DNA of 64,000 bases, from positions 1,858,364 through 1,922,363 of the forward strand of contig BCJX01000006.1 of assembly GCA_001600415.1 (NCBI GenBank), given 5' to 3'. The notes under the pieces were generated by a model. It was not told the DNA's origin, searched no databases, and worked only from the letters and a program-made list of their open reading frames with translations. The position numbers and the translations under genes were made by a program. The stretch is from Pascua guehoae (lineage: Eukaryota > Basidiomycota > Tremellomycetes > Trichosporonales > Trichosporonaceae). Shown here one piece after another: positions 1 to 11,470 of this stretch (the first letter of the stretch is position 1; each line of letters starts with the position of its first letter).

Positions 1-512
1 CCGGGGACATTGCGCTCTCGGCTCCTCAATCTGTGGACGAGAATGGTTTGATGATGCTGCAAGTGATGGAGCTCACGTTGTCGACCTCGTAACAGCCAAG
101 TCCTCGGTGTTCCGCCTTCACACGACGCCACGACGGACAACGCAATGTTTCGCGTTCCAACTGCAGGTAAATTTGCAATAGCTCAATAGCACAAACTGCA
201 CATGTGTGCTAGTCGGCTAGGGCTGCAGTGTTGTTGGTACCGTGACCGCCTCACCGATCCAGTCAGTGTAAGGAAAGCAGTTGTGTCGACGTGTCGAGGC
301 GGGAGGTGATGGCCCAGACGCCGAGTCGCCAAGTTGAAATCAAAGTGGCTTATCAATCCCGAGGCAGTGACGAAATCCTTATCCAACGAGACTGCCATCC
401 AGGCACGGTTCCTCCACATCTTATAACCTCGTATGGCTACTAACCCTGCCGTCACCCCTAAACAATTCTCGTCGCCACTTGTGCATCCACACCACATCAT
501 CCCCATGGCACC
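1..512. other. intergenic, upstream of first gene
   Basis: No supported gene. The short open frames here have no family resemblance and no convincing splice partners. The stretch presumably holds the promoter and 5' leader of the gene that starts at 513. Confidence 0.5.
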
Positions 513-1633
513 ATGGAACTCGCTATCGCTACTCTTCTCTGGGTCTCCGGCACATCATGGTGTCTATACAAATGGATAGGACGCGCCTACACGGTCTGCG
601 AAGCGCCAAAAGGTAAGTCTGCCGATTGACCGGAGGTGTTGGTTGATTTGTCTGTGCCGCGCAGCTCACATCCTCAGCGAGCGCGTACGGATTCGGGGTC
701 GTCCTCGATCTCGTGGGAAGCCACATAGGGTCAGACGCCGCAGTGATGGCCCAAGCGGCGTGTGTGCCATTTCAACTCACGTTTGGGACGTTGGGGTGGC
801 TGTACGACCAAATCCCGACTGTCAACAGCAATACGACGAACAGCTCCTTTCCTCTCGTTGCGACTACCCCCGCAACACGCTCGCCACAGGCGCTGTCCAC
901 ATACCTCCACGCCGTGCAGTGGTACACTATCAATGACTGCGTCAAGCTCATGGAGAAGCAGTGGGAGACCATGTCGGCCAAGCTGGACTGGGTCGTGCAG
1001 CAAGCACCACCAGAGGTGGTCACTGCTGTCAAGTGAGTCCCCAACACTGCGTTGCAGTCTGACATTGAAGGCAGTATATCTGGGTCGTATTTATTGCCCT
1101 AGCGGGCCTCGCGGCACTCTGGCGGTATCGCCAACTCTCACGTGGGTTGCCTACTCCAGCAACTCTAACCTATACAGATGTGCGCCATGCGCTCTCCCTC
1201 CTCCTCACTGGGGTAGCATTTGTGACGCAGAAGTGGTACACCAACTCGCGCATCACAGCCCAGTACGTGTCGCCCCATCGTCGGCTTGCTAACTATAAGT
1301 GACCTGTCAACACTCCTCCTACTCCTGGTGATAGTCGACAAGATGTACACCCTGCTCAGCAGCGGTGGCAGAGACGCTCTCCAGGCCCGCATCGACGCGG
1401 TCGAGGACAAGGTCCACACGATGGAACAGCATATCGACGACCTACAGCTCATCATTAACCACCTCCGCACCGATCTACAGGCCGCCACCGCGCGCGCAGA
1501 ATTGACCTACCCATGGCCGTACACCACGCAGTACCCATTGGAATCACCAAACGAGGGGGAACAGGTGCAAAGACCCGCTACACAATCCTCTACGCCATCG
1601 TGGATGCCCGAATCGCACGAGGACGCCCTATAA
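513..1633 (+). CDS. unrecognised multi-pass membrane protein with C-terminal coiled coil
   Basis: Function unknown; I do not recognise the family. Four exons join into one 326-residue frame: 513-612, 678-1032, 1071-1262 and 1300-1633, with canonical donors (GTAAGT, GTGAGT, GTACGT) and a clear GCTAAC branch site in the last intron. The second intron is only 38 nt. Hydrophobic segments lie at the N-terminus (MELAIATLLWVSGTSW), after the third exon start (YIWVVFIALAGLAALW), at HALSLLLTGVAF and at LSTLLLLLVIVDKM. The region before the first central segment has N-glycosylation-like NTT/NSS sites. The last third is a heptad-like coiled coil (about residues 235-280) followed by a Pro/Glu/Gln-rich tail. 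This suggests a membrane-anchored, oligomerising protein. The ATG at 505 in another frame stops quickly, so 513 was chosen. Confidence 0.6.
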
Positions 1634-2560
1634 GTCGATACCGCCGTAAAGGACGTACCTCTATGCGCCCAAGCACAGTCTGCTGCCGTTTTGCCAATAC
1701 GCCGAAGTCGGCACCCATGAGCTGGCGCAGCCCTTGGCCATCGACTGGCATCCCGAGTAGGGCCAGGACCACTGTTACGCCGGACCGGACACATGCCCAC
1801 AGCGTGTCCTCGAACGATCAACTATGAGTGCCCTCGGTAGAACGGAAGGAGTAGTGCGGGCCGTGCATGGGCGGCTGGTCACGAGCTCAGCTGTACGATT
1901 AATGTACTGTAGAGAATGTAGCATACTGGCAATTGACGGCGACCGTGGCCACTGGCTCAAACGCCTGATCTTTGGAGAGCAAAGCCTCAAGATCCAGCGC
2001 ACCCAAGGGGAATACTTACAGATGGGAAGCAGTACTAAGCAGTGTTATGGCCATTGGCCACTGCGCTCATGTCACACAATGTCACACCCCACATGTCCCT
2101 CCACCTCGAAGTGCTTGACAACGACGACGGCCGCATTGTCAACTAGAGATACGGACGCCGTGTCTCATCTAACACCCCGCATTCCACAATCACACAATTC
2201 CACTGCCTCACGGCGGCCATATTTTGCAATGGCGCGCAGATGCCGATTCCCAGTCCGAACGCGGTGCACAACGCAACGTTGCCTAGCCACACCCCGAGAT
2301 ATAAGGCCCCCTCCTATCTCGACCCCAATGGGCACGTTAAGACAAAGACCACGGGCCCAAGGCATGCCAGTCGCCCGAGAAACGGTGGGCAGACAAGACC
2401 CCTGCGATCCCTCCAATGTGGTGCCCACACGGCTATCCCGGCAACAAGAACTCTCCACCTGCTCTCGGGACAGGACACGAGCCTGAACCAGGACGATTTT
2501 CGTGAAGAGCGCATTGCCGTCTTCTTCGAGGACGACGTTGGGTCCGAGCTCCGCTTTTAA
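1634..2560 (+). pseudogene. possible decayed coding region downstream of the first gene
   Basis: No single frame is intact, but coding-like stretches follow one another on the + strand: one frame about 1513-1655, a second about 1656-2030 interrupted by TAG near 1749, and a third about 2039-2560 interrupted by TAG near 2135. Phrases such as LHLEVLDNDDGRIVN and CRECSILAIDGDRGHW look like real protein. No GT..AG introns that I can see join them. It may be a pseudogene, an unresolved multi-exon gene, or chance. Confidence 0.25.
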
Positions 2561-3516
2561 GCCGCAGAGTTGCAAGAGAGAATACTACCGAGGGCGGGTG
2601 GGAAGTGCCGCTGCAACGTGTACAGTGCTCAAATAAAGGTGCGACGTGTCGTAGTTCGGGCCCAATGGATAGTAGTAAAGTAGTTTCAACAAGGACAGTA
2701 TGAAAGGAAAAGAAATGAAGGAAAAAATGAAGAAAAAATAAAAGAAAAAATAAGAAGAAAAAAAAACACATGTATGAAAAAAAGACTATCAGCTGTGTTG
2801 TCACTGACCTTGTTGTTGGGGACGTGTCCGCATGTACGCAAGGCTTGCCTTGTCCGCGAGGGTTGCCTTGTCGGTGCAAGTCCTTGAGTTGGACGGTGTG
2901 GTAGCAGATGGCATTGTGGAGACGAACGGAATGGTTTATTGGACGGTCATTTGAGGGAAAGGGTGTTCGGGCCAGAGATGGGAGATCGGCGATGAAATCA
3001 TAGAGGAGGGCAGCAGAATGCGTCTCTCTTATACATGGATCACTACGTGACGAGGCAAATGTTGCCCAGACTATGGGTGGGCACAGATGCGGTGCGGATA
3101 TCGAATTACCTGGAGTGACAAGAAGCTTAGAGATAGTTGGTTGGCTGAGAGAGTTCGTCCATATCCGTTCACGTCGGATTCATGTCTTCAACTCTGCCCT
3201 GCGATCAAGATGCACAGCCCTGGCCGTGGTCAGCTAGACGAGAGCTACAAGGACTTGATCAGACACGCGCCGATTCTGCAAAGTGCGCAAGGTGGCGGCA
3301 GCGGGGTGGTTGATGGCAGGAACCGTGCCTTGGAGCCCCGCATAATTTGACATTTGTGGTCGTTCGTTGCTCGGCTTGATCCGAGCGGAACAACACGACG
3401 TACGACATGTGACTCTTGTTCCACTCTGGTAACTCTGCGCACTCTGGACGCCACCGTCAACACTCAGGACCAGGACAGCAATACATCAAGGGAGCCGAGG
3501 TTGGCGAGTTGCCGTC
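2561..3516. other. intergenic with A/G-rich tract
   Basis: No supported gene. At about 2698-2770 the + strand is almost pure purine (runs of A and AAG/GAAA), a low-complexity tract. The last few hundred bases are probably the promoter of the JmjC gene. Confidence 0.5.
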
Positions 3517-3785
3517 ATGTCTGTCCCCATCACCATGCTCGAGAACCACCTCGAGGACCTCGCGTCCGACTACTATGGTGCGTGAGCGGCTCTTTGGGCC
3601 TGTGACGAGTCCAGCCCGAAGCCACAAGCCAGCCGCGGAGGAGGAGCGCTTACTGACGGTACAGACCTGCAGTTTCCGGCTGCAAACCAGCTCGACGCGC
3701 CGCCGACGCCGCTAGAGGCGCTGCGGATGGTGAGCAAGGGCCACCCGACGGTCATCCAAGGTGCGTCTCGGCGAGGTGCTCGTGT

Positions 3786-3816
<31 letters not shown>

Positions 3817-5870
3817 GGTACTCACGACCAGGCTTCAGCCCGATCCTCGAGGCTGGCAAGGGGCTCGACTGGGGCAAGCCCTCGACGTATGCCGAGATCG
3901 AGGGGGGTGAGGTGACGATTGCGGTTACGGATGATGGGTGAGTGTGGGTGTGTGCGTGGGGCCGAGTCCTTGTGGAAGAGGGAGTGGATACAGGCGTGTG
4001 CCGGGGGGGGGGGGGGGGTTGGAGGGGGTGAGGCGAGGAACAGTGGAGTAGGCTGGAGGACAGTGACTGCAACGGAATGAGAAGCATGGCAGGCGCTCCA
4101 ACGCCAACACAGCTACTCCCAGCCCGCAGCTCCACCCAAGCTACCCCCCCTCCGCCTCCCATCAAAGTTGTGACTCTACTGACCGCAGCCTCGCCGACTC
4201 TGTCCGCTCCCTGCCCTCGGGCGAGACGACGTTCGTCAAGCCCCTCGAGGCGCGCATGGCGATGCGCGCCTTTCTCGACCGCATCACGACCGACGACGAC
4301 GAAGAGGCCCTCTACCTCCAGAGCCAGGACGGTAACATCTACCGCTCCGAGCCGGGGCCGCGGGGCGAGCCCGAGCTGCGCGCGTTCCAGCGCGTCGTGA
4401 GCCGCGACGTCGCGTGGATGAAGGAGGCGGTTGGTGCGTTTTGAGCGCTGGCTGGGTGTTTGGTGTCAGTGCTGGTCTGTCAACGAGGACCGTTGGTGTG
4501 CTGGCCTGTGAACGGCAGGGCCGTTGGTGTGCCCCTGGTGCCGCTGGAGAGCTTCAGCCACTATGGGAGGCGAACTATTGTTCGTTGTTTGGAGTTGCAG
4601 CCCAGACCGCAATGATGCCACCAAGAGAGTTGTGCGGCAGGACACGCGTTGACGACACTGAACACATAGCTGACTCCAGGATCGTCCGCCGAAGCCGTCA
4701 ACCTCTGGATCGGGAGCAGCAGGAGCACGACATCGTTCCACCACGACCCGTGAGTCGAACGGGCCAGGCGACAAGACGCAGAGCTATGTGTTCCTGACTG
4801 ACCCCAGATACGAGAACATCTACCACGTCCTCAGCGGGAGCAAGACGTTTACGCTCCTCTCGCCCATTGACGGTCTCAAACTGGACCGTGAGTCTGACAG
4901 CCTGACAGGTGGTATTGTGCATCAGTGCCGAGCAAGTTGAGTTCTGCACGGCAGATGGCCTGCGGTCTGTCTTGTCTGGCGGCCATGTTTGGTGTGTGCG
5001 ACTTACATGCCCCACCTCGACTGCAGCCACACTCCATCCGCCTGACGGCTAGCCGCACAAAGCAAAACCATAACTCCACAACCTACACCCCTACCCCCTC
5101 CCCATCCTACCCACCTCCCCCACTAACACCAGAACGCTTCCACCCGCCCTCAACCCTCATCCGCTCAGAGTCTGGCGCCCTCGTCCCGCAGCCCGACGAC
5201 GCGCCCGCCCACCCCGTGCCCTGGGTCCGCGACCTGGACGTCCCCGAGGGTGCGCGCCCCGTCACGGTCCACCTGGGCGAGGGCGACACGCTCTACCTCC
5301 CCGCGGGGTGGTGGCATCGTGTTGACCAGAGCGAGGGGGATGGCGGGCTCGCAGTGGCTGTCAACTAGTGAGTGTGGGCGGAGTTTGGGACAAGTGGGGC
5401 CGGTTGGGGGCAGTCAGCCACTGGCACATGTGGGAGAGGGCTGAGAGCGAGAGTTGGTGGCCTTTATGAGGCATGGATTGGCACGCAGGACGAGCTGCTG
5501 CGTTCTTGGCCGCCTCTGTGTCCAAGGTCGGCTGGTGGACATCTAGGAGAGGCCCGAAACGTGAGCGGATGGACAAGCACGCGGTCCCACTGCAAGACTG
5601 AGCCCAATGAGCACCCCCCGTCTCGCCCTCGAGTCTATCATATCCACCACCACCTTGACCCCCACCCAACCACTAACGCCCAGCTGGTACCCCGCCGACA
5701 TTCGCCCCGAACGCTACGCGCTCGAGCGGTTCACCCAGCGCGTCGCGCGCACCGCGGGCCGCGCGGGCGTCATCCCCGTCGACGTCGACGACCATGACGA
5801 CGTATGGGGCAGCGACGGGAGCGGCGTGGATACCGCCGACGAGTGGGACCCGCGCGAGTGGGGGCGATAG
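3517..5870 (+). CDS. JmjC-domain lysyl hydroxylase, JMJD7-like
   Basis: Fe(II)/2-oxoglutarate-dependent oxygenase of the JMJD7 type; the human protein hydroxylates a lysine of DRG GTPases. Eight exons (3517-3577, 3665-3760, 3832-3937, 4189-4433, 4680-4749, 4808-4887, 5133-5367, 5684-5870) give 359 residues in phase. The N-terminal part has the JMJD7 pattern of a Pro-rich FPAANQL..PPTPLEALR strand followed by TVIQG. The JmjC fold shows the metal ligands H190 and D192 in SFHHDPYENIYHVLSG and the distal H281 in LPAGWWHRVDQS, with AVNYWYP after it. All three iron ligands are therefore present and the enzyme should be active. The third intron contains a G run (about 4001-4018) and the second a GTGCTC hexamer repeat. 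The C-terminal tail is acidic. The human protein is 316 aa, so this one is slightly long. Confidence 0.9.
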
Positions 5871-6412
5871 GCCCGGGGTGAGGGGGCACGTGGGGTATGG
5901 AACCGGGGCATGGAACGGGGACATGGCGCGGGATGATACTAGCACAAATCAAGGGCATCATGCAGCATTCATTTTTCGGCGCAGTATCCAGACTCGTGAA
6001 GTGTTACAGGGAGCGAAGGACCGAGGCAGAAGACAGCAGTAGACAGACGTTGTGACCTCCACGAGTGAGCGGAGACTACACTACCCAGTGGCACGCTTTG
6101 CGCAGCCCACAGTGTGCTGCAGCCATCTGAGACAGCCCAGAGCCCATGAAGAGCACTCGAGGCGCATTTGGACTGGCGCTGAAGACCTTCTGCTGAGCCT
6201 ATGCCCCTGACTACTGTAAGCCGCCAGCATCTCCGGCAGTATACTCTAGCTCGGTACATTGCACGACCGACTCTCGAGACCTTCTGAGAACCACCACAAT
6301 GCGAGCCACACTTGCCAAAACCCACGTCAGTCGGCCACATGCACGCACACGACACTGCTGCCTGGTATAGTCCTCTCATCTAGACCGAACGACCTATGCA
6401 TACATCCTACAC
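5871..6412. other. convergent 3' intergenic region
   Basis: About 540 bases between the stop codons of the JmjC gene (+) and the eS21 gene (-). No gene seen. It presumably holds both 3' UTRs. Confidence 0.5.
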
Positions 6413-7519
6413 CTAGCGGGTGTAGGTCCAGACGCCCTTAAGGAGGCCCTCCTTGGTGGCGATGCGGTTGATCGACTGCGAGGTTAGTTTTTGTCCACGG
6501 CGGGGGAGTTTGGGCTTTGGCTGTGAAATTGTGCAAGAACAGGGGCGTTTCGGTCGGTTGTGCTGCACCACATGGGACAACCACATGGATCGCGAAACTC
6601 GTCATACGGAGAAATCTCCACCGTAGCAAGCCCTCGGCAACAGACACGACTTCCAACCCCCCACACCCGCTCTGCTTCGCCTCGCCCGCGACTCACGTCG
6701 TCAGCCTCGCCCTGCGAGCGAACCTGGCCGCAGAGAGCGATGGTGGTGCCCTGGCCCTTGATGGCCTTTCCGTCGGCGTCGACGTCGGCGATGGTGATCT
6801 GAACCGAGGCGTGGTCCTTGGCGGTGATCAGCCGGTCTGGGGAGTTAGTATTTGTCTGTGCGGCGTGTGGGGGAGGGCAGAGTCGGTGTAAGTCCCGGGT
6901 TCGTTATGCAGTGGACAATATGGACCATGCTTTCGGATCAAGGGGAATCTGGCCGTGCGGGGACATTGCCAAGTGCAGAATCGGCATGCGGACACACATC
7001 GATGCAGTCCAGTCCCCGTACAGCCCCAACCCCAACCGACCATTTCCACCGGGCCAAGTCCAGCGCGACTCCGAATCCCACGCCCACGCCCACTCTCCGA
7101 CGCGACTCACTGGTAGCCGAGCAGTGGCGGGGGATGTAAAGGTCAACGAGGACACCCTTGTCGTTCTCTGCGATGTTAGAATGCGCCGTTTCGCGGGACA
7201 CCGGGACGCGACTCGGCTCGGATCGGTGCACGACATGGCACGACAACGCATCGACGCAGAAGGCAGCAGCGCAGCAGCAGCACGAGCGGCGAGCGGCGAG
7301 CGGGACACCTCACGCCGTCCGTCCTCGATCACAACGCTCGCTCGCTCGCGAGGTCGACGCTCGCTCTCCCCCCTCTCAAAGCAGCCGCAGACGCAAGCAT
7401 CACCGCCCGCCGCCCGCCGCGCATCGCTACCGCGCCGCCGTCGTTGCCGCCGTCGTTACCGCCGCCGCCGTCGTGCCGAGCCGCGTCGTGTCGTGTCCGT
7501 CGTCGTCCAACGCACCCAT
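6413..7519 (-). CDS. RPS21: 40S ribosomal protein eS21
   Basis: Small-subunit ribosomal protein eS21. Four exons on the minus strand (7516-7519, 7111-7167, 6697-6836, 6413-6475) encode 87 residues, the usual length. The start [20 protein letters not shown] and the following [14 protein letters not shown] match the eS21 signature closely, and the end [16 protein letters not shown] is also typical. The first coding exon holds only ATG plus one base, as is common for fungal ribosomal-protein genes, so the start depends on the splice at 7515/7168. The donors read GTGCGT, GTGAGT and GTGAGT. The introns are long compared with those of neighbouring genes (348, 274 and 221 nt), another ribosomal-protein habit. 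Confidence 0.95.
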
Positions 7520-8084
7520 TTTGGCAGATTTTCTGGTGGAAGATGGTTAGCAGTGGCACCGAGCGTGTTCATGCAACACGCCCATCCATCCACGGCCAGC
7601 AGCCGTGGCATGGCACTTTCGAGGCGCGGGATCAAATGGAGCTCGGGTCGAATATTCGTGGCTCGGAGTTTGGTGGCGTTTGGGGCGGGGATGAGTGTGG
7701 CACCTTGGAGATGGAGGTGAAATCGAAGGGGTGGGCATTAGTCGTGCGGTGCTGGCGCCTAATGCATTAGTAAATAGTTATTGCTTCAGGTCTGCCACTG
7801 CTGGTACTGCACTGGCCTCCAGATCGAGTGTGGCACCTGTCTTGAACCATGGGCCGTCTGGGCTCACGTTCAGGCGTCCCAACCGCCGACACGGCTTGCA
7901 TATCAGCTCCCTTCGATCACTTGGCGTTTCTCCAATGACTGAACTGAACAAGAGAGCTCTTCGGGCACTGATGATACATTGTGGGATACACTGCGGTTCC
8001 TTGTCTGATGACCTTCTACACTGAAATGTACAAATGCACGCTCGACGCAGCTCCACGCGTGGTCTTCTCTTGGCCCACTCCACC
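7520..8084. other. intergenic: eS21 promoter and aspartic protease 3' end
   Basis: No gene seen. The right part lies downstream of the aspartic protease stop, and the left part is the upstream region of the eS21 gene. Confidence 0.5.
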
Positions 8085-9948
8085 TCAGGCCCAGGACAAC
8101 AACAGAGCCGCTGCAGTCGCCACCCCTATGATGTCAGCCAATACTCCCGCACAGGGGTCACAGTACTCACAGCTGAGCGTGGTCGGGAGTCCTGGCATAC
8201 GAGCCTGGCGATTGGCCGCAGATGTGCTGGACGTCTTGTTCCCGTCCTCGGGAGACGCGGCCAGCTGCACTCCGGTAGCGGGATTCACTCCTTGGCTTCC
8301 CTGGCAGGCGTTGTTCAATGCCAGAGGCGCGAACCCGACCTTGTCGTCTACCATCGAGTAGATTGTGTAGACGTTCTGGAGGAACACAGAGCCGACGCGC
8401 CAGTAGTCTTTGCTGCGATGGTTAGTGACTGACTCGGGGACACGTCTGGAGAGCACACGTACCTGTCTGCCCTGGGCGAAATCACTCCATAACATGTACC
8501 GTCGGGGTCCTTGACGAGGAAATCGCTGAATGGCAGATCAAACGTGCCGTTGCCAAACTTGAAGGAAATGGTGGCCTCCTTGGTATCGCACGGCAGCGAG
8601 GCTCGGGTACCCTTCATCGACCACTTTTCGGGGGCAATGCTGTCGTAGATGGTCTTTACGTTGGCCTCGGAAGCAGTTATCAAAGACGCCGCCGAGTCGA
8701 TAAAGACTTTGGCACCATTGGGCAGGGCAGGTTTGTCGCCGACGACGAGACTGTCCATCTTGACCATCCACTTGACAGGGTCGACTGTCTCGACCCATGT
8801 GATCTTCTGCACGTCCCCGCCATCAATGCATGTTGGGTTGACGCCACTGTAACACTGTCAGCCACCTATCTCGGGGCCTTGAAATAATGCTTACCCTAAT
8901 GCCAAATGGCCCTTGGCCGACTTGTCGTCACTGCGCGGGAGATGAACGCCGACCACTTGGCGGTCTTCGTCCAGGTTTGACCAGAAGGATGCGGTAGCCT
9001 GGTTTTTATCGCTTGCACGAGCAAATCCCACGAGGCCCGAAAGCTCTTTCGCGAGGCTAGGGCGCATCTTGACCACCTCGTTGACGCTTACTGGGCTGGT
9101 CAGCGACTGAGCTGCAAAGGACAGTGACTCTGGTAATCTCTCCCTAAACCCTTCACCAACACACCCCAGGAGGGGCGACTTTTGCTGCACCCATTTATGT
9201 GCGTTTACCCCATCCTCGTTTACCCCCATCGTCGTACTCACAGAATGTCTGTTTCTGAGAAAAGTTGCCGATAGTAAATGTGTCATTAGACCAATCGCCC
9301 TTTATCTGGACGTTGCCTCCGTAGTCGAGCGTATTCGACGCAGACTCGGCGGGCAGTTCTGCCGAAGTGTACGATGTTGATGCCGTGCTAAACAACTGTC
9401 GGCCGGTCTCGGATGTGCACTTGTCGTTGATGAGCCATATCTGTGAGGCGCCCATGTCGAGAAGAACATTGAGGCTCTGTGGAGGCGTGCCGACTTCGAT
9501 GGGGATGGAAAACTGTTTCCCAAAGCGTGTAATCCTAGTATATCAGCTTTTGTCCATATCGATACAATACAACTCACTCGACGGCAGAAAACTCGGATCC
9601 ATCGGTAGCACACTCGGAGTCATCGTCGGGGCACTCGCAGTCTTCTTCTGCATCGGCTGGCTGGGAACTTGTCTCGGGCTGAGCGGCCTCCGTTCTGGCG
9701 GCGAGCGCGGGGGTGGTGTCGAGTTCTTCGTCGAGGTCGTAGAAGGCCTCGAGGCCTGCTAGCGAAGGGCTGATGTATGTCTCAGTCTCGGATTCCTCTG
9801 CTCTGGCCGCGAGCGCAGGAGAGACAACGGTTGGTCTGTGGGGGTAGGGTGGTGCCGTAGGGTGGACGGATTTGGATTCAGCTGCAACACCGATCGAGTG
9901 GGCGGCCACGACGATGGGTACGAGCCATTGGTATGTGGAGCAGATCAT
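8085..9948 (-). CDS. yapsin-like family A1 aspartic protease with atypical active-site motifs
   Basis: Secreted pepsin-fold protease, probably GPI-anchored at the surface. Exons (minus): 9578-9948, 9242-9534, 8895-9111, 8463-8846, 8085-8412; about 530 residues. A signal peptide (MICSTYQWLVPIVVAAHSIG) is followed by a long acidic, Glu/Thr-rich propeptide, then the catalytic domain (IPIEVGTPPQSLNVLLDMGAS). Both catalytic Asp are present (D150, D344), but the first motif reads D-M-G, not D-T-G, and the second D-S-A in FIDSAASLI. A final 45-nt stretch (GTGAGT..CATAG) can be read through or spliced without changing frame. Either way the C-terminus ends in a short hydrophobic tail (VATAAALLLSWA) suited to GPI addition. 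The family and fold are clear. Whether it is catalytically active is uncertain because Thr of motif 1 and Gly of motif 2 are replaced. Confidence 0.85.
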
Positions 9949-10296
9949 GGTTGGGGTAAACAATGAAGGGAAGAAAGGGATCCTGTCGACCCTCCCACCT
10001 TTTAGTACACGCTTGTAACATGCCGCGCCAAGAGAGACGGTGCAAGTGTGCGACATGTTGTCCTGCTTGTGAAACCACATGCGGTGTTATTAACGCGCTG
10101 TGTTGTTAAGCGCATGCGGTGTTGTGAGACGGCATGCGGTGCTCGGTATTGCAGTGCTGGGTGTTGCAGGGCAGGACATGCAGGGGTGTGTATCATGCAT
10201 GCCCCTGGAGATGACGAGCAAAGGGGAATACGAACAAGAATGCTGTGCATGAAATCTAATTGTGCAGGTAAATGTGGGGTGTAGGTTTCATGAAAA

Positions 10297-10306
10297 TCAC
10301 GTGAAA
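10297..10306. promoter_or_regulatory. CACGTG E-box, Cbf1-type site
   Basis: ATCACGTGAA matches the RTCACRTG core bound by Cbf1-family bHLH factors, and such a factor is encoded at 16258-17482. It lies about 350 bases upstream of the aspartic protease start. The sequence match is direct; the function is inference. Confidence 0.3.
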
Positions 10307-10706
10307 GGGCGACACCCGGGACCTGAGGAAGCAACACACCCCGTCGTGTACGACGATGCCCCGACCAGAGCACTACCATTTGCATCCTCAGTCAAGACGG
10401 GTGTATCAGCCTTGCACAGCCCAAGCCCTCTAGTCAGCTTGCAGGAGATAAGTGTGGGAAGGCCATCCTTCAAGCTATGTCTCCAGCCCCCTCGGCGGGA
10501 ATGATGTGGGCTCTCTCGGGCCCTTGTCCTCTATATATCAGGTGTTCCACAAGTTGGTCTACAGTAGGTGACCCACGGTGCAATGCTGTATTGGATGCTC
10601 ATCAAAAAATGGATGAGTCGAGACACATCAGCAAGATGAATTAATCCGGGGGACGATAAAATCACGAACAAGCATGTTGCCCATGTGTCTTTGTGAGGCG
10701 CGCTCG

Positions 10707-11213
10707 TCAAGCCACTGGAAAGCGAGGGTGGTTGACTGACCATTCGTTGACAACTTCCGCACAGCCAAAGGTGTCCTCTGACACTGAGCCATTGGTATGT
10801 ACTTGACCGCCCGAGTTGCCGAATCGCCGCTGGGTCTGCCTGAGGTGGCAGACCAAGGCCGCGCGCACATTCCTGGAGGTGCTCTGCTGAGGAAGGGCAC
10901 ATGTGTGTTGAAATACCACCTCGTGTTCTGTTCGCCCCCAAGATGTCATGGCGCAAGCTTCTATCTCATGGAACTGAATGGTCAGGTTGACCCCGACAGC
11001 TCGTTTGTCCGCAGCAGGGACATGGGCGATTCCAAAGCGCTCACACGTGGTTGGCGACAGCGCTGGGTTTGCACATTGGATCAAATTGAAAGTGATCTCG
11101 TAACGTGGTGCACACATCGCACTTGGGAATCCACCTGGTTGCCACCTTTTGTGTATTACGCAGACGTGTCCATACATCTGGATTCTGGCCTTGTTAGACA
11201 ATCCAAGGCGCAC
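10707..11213 (-). CDS. weak hypothetical ORF
   Basis: A 168-codon minus-strand frame with several Cys and beta-strand-like stretches (AVGVNLTIQFHEIEAC). There is no signal peptide at its ORF start and no recognised family. The opposite strand has a similarly long open frame, which lowers confidence. It could be an exon of a small secreted protein gene, with other exons among the short frames at 10628-10900, or it could be chance. Confidence 0.2.
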   Translation of the reverse strand: MRLGLSNKARIQMYGHVCVIHKRWQPGGFPSAMCAPRYEITFNLIQCANPALSPTTCERFGIAHVPAADKRAVGVNLTIQFHEIEACAMTSWGRTEHEVVFQHTCALPQQSTSRNVRAALVCHLRQTQRRFGNSGGQVHTNGSVSEDTFGCAEVVNEWSVNHPRFPVA

Positions 11214-11379
11214 AGACGGGCGTGGGCCCGAGGGTGGTAAAGGAGGCTTAGCCTAAATGGTGCACAGACCTGTCGATCGGAAGTTTGCTCTTAGCGCAGG
11301 TTTCATGTTTTAAAGGTCCAACCACTGTCTGCCTTGTAAACCATTCCGCTTCCCCATTAGCACCAACAATCATTGGCTT

Positions 11380-11470
11380 GCCCGTTTATATCAGTCGGTA
11401 GATAGTTTGACTCTTACTACCATGTGTGTAAGCAATCAAAATGTCATGGGTTCGAGCCCCATAATGGGCT
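11380..11470 (+). tRNA. tRNA-Lys (CTT) with 18-nt intron
   Basis: Cloverleaf seen by eye: acceptor GCCCGTT pairs with AATGGGC, D stem TATC/GATA, anticodon stem TTTGA/TCAAA, T stem ATGGG/CCCAT with TTCGAGC loop. The anticodon loop reads CTCTTA then an 18-nt intron directly after position 37. T-rich sequence (CATTTTTG) follows and can end Pol III transcription. A near-identical gene is at 56713-56803. Confidence 0.92.

Larger units (their letters stand above)
9949..11379. other. intergenic region with weak coding potential
   Basis: Upstream of the aspartic protease (-). GCATGCGGTG-like words recur between about 10078 and 10145. The only candidate gene is the weak minus-strand ORF listed separately (10707-11213). 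Confidence 0.4.

Noticed and set aside
6476..7515. possible snoRNA in eS21 introns
   Set aside because: No paired C-box and D-box at suitable spacing was seen on the minus strand.
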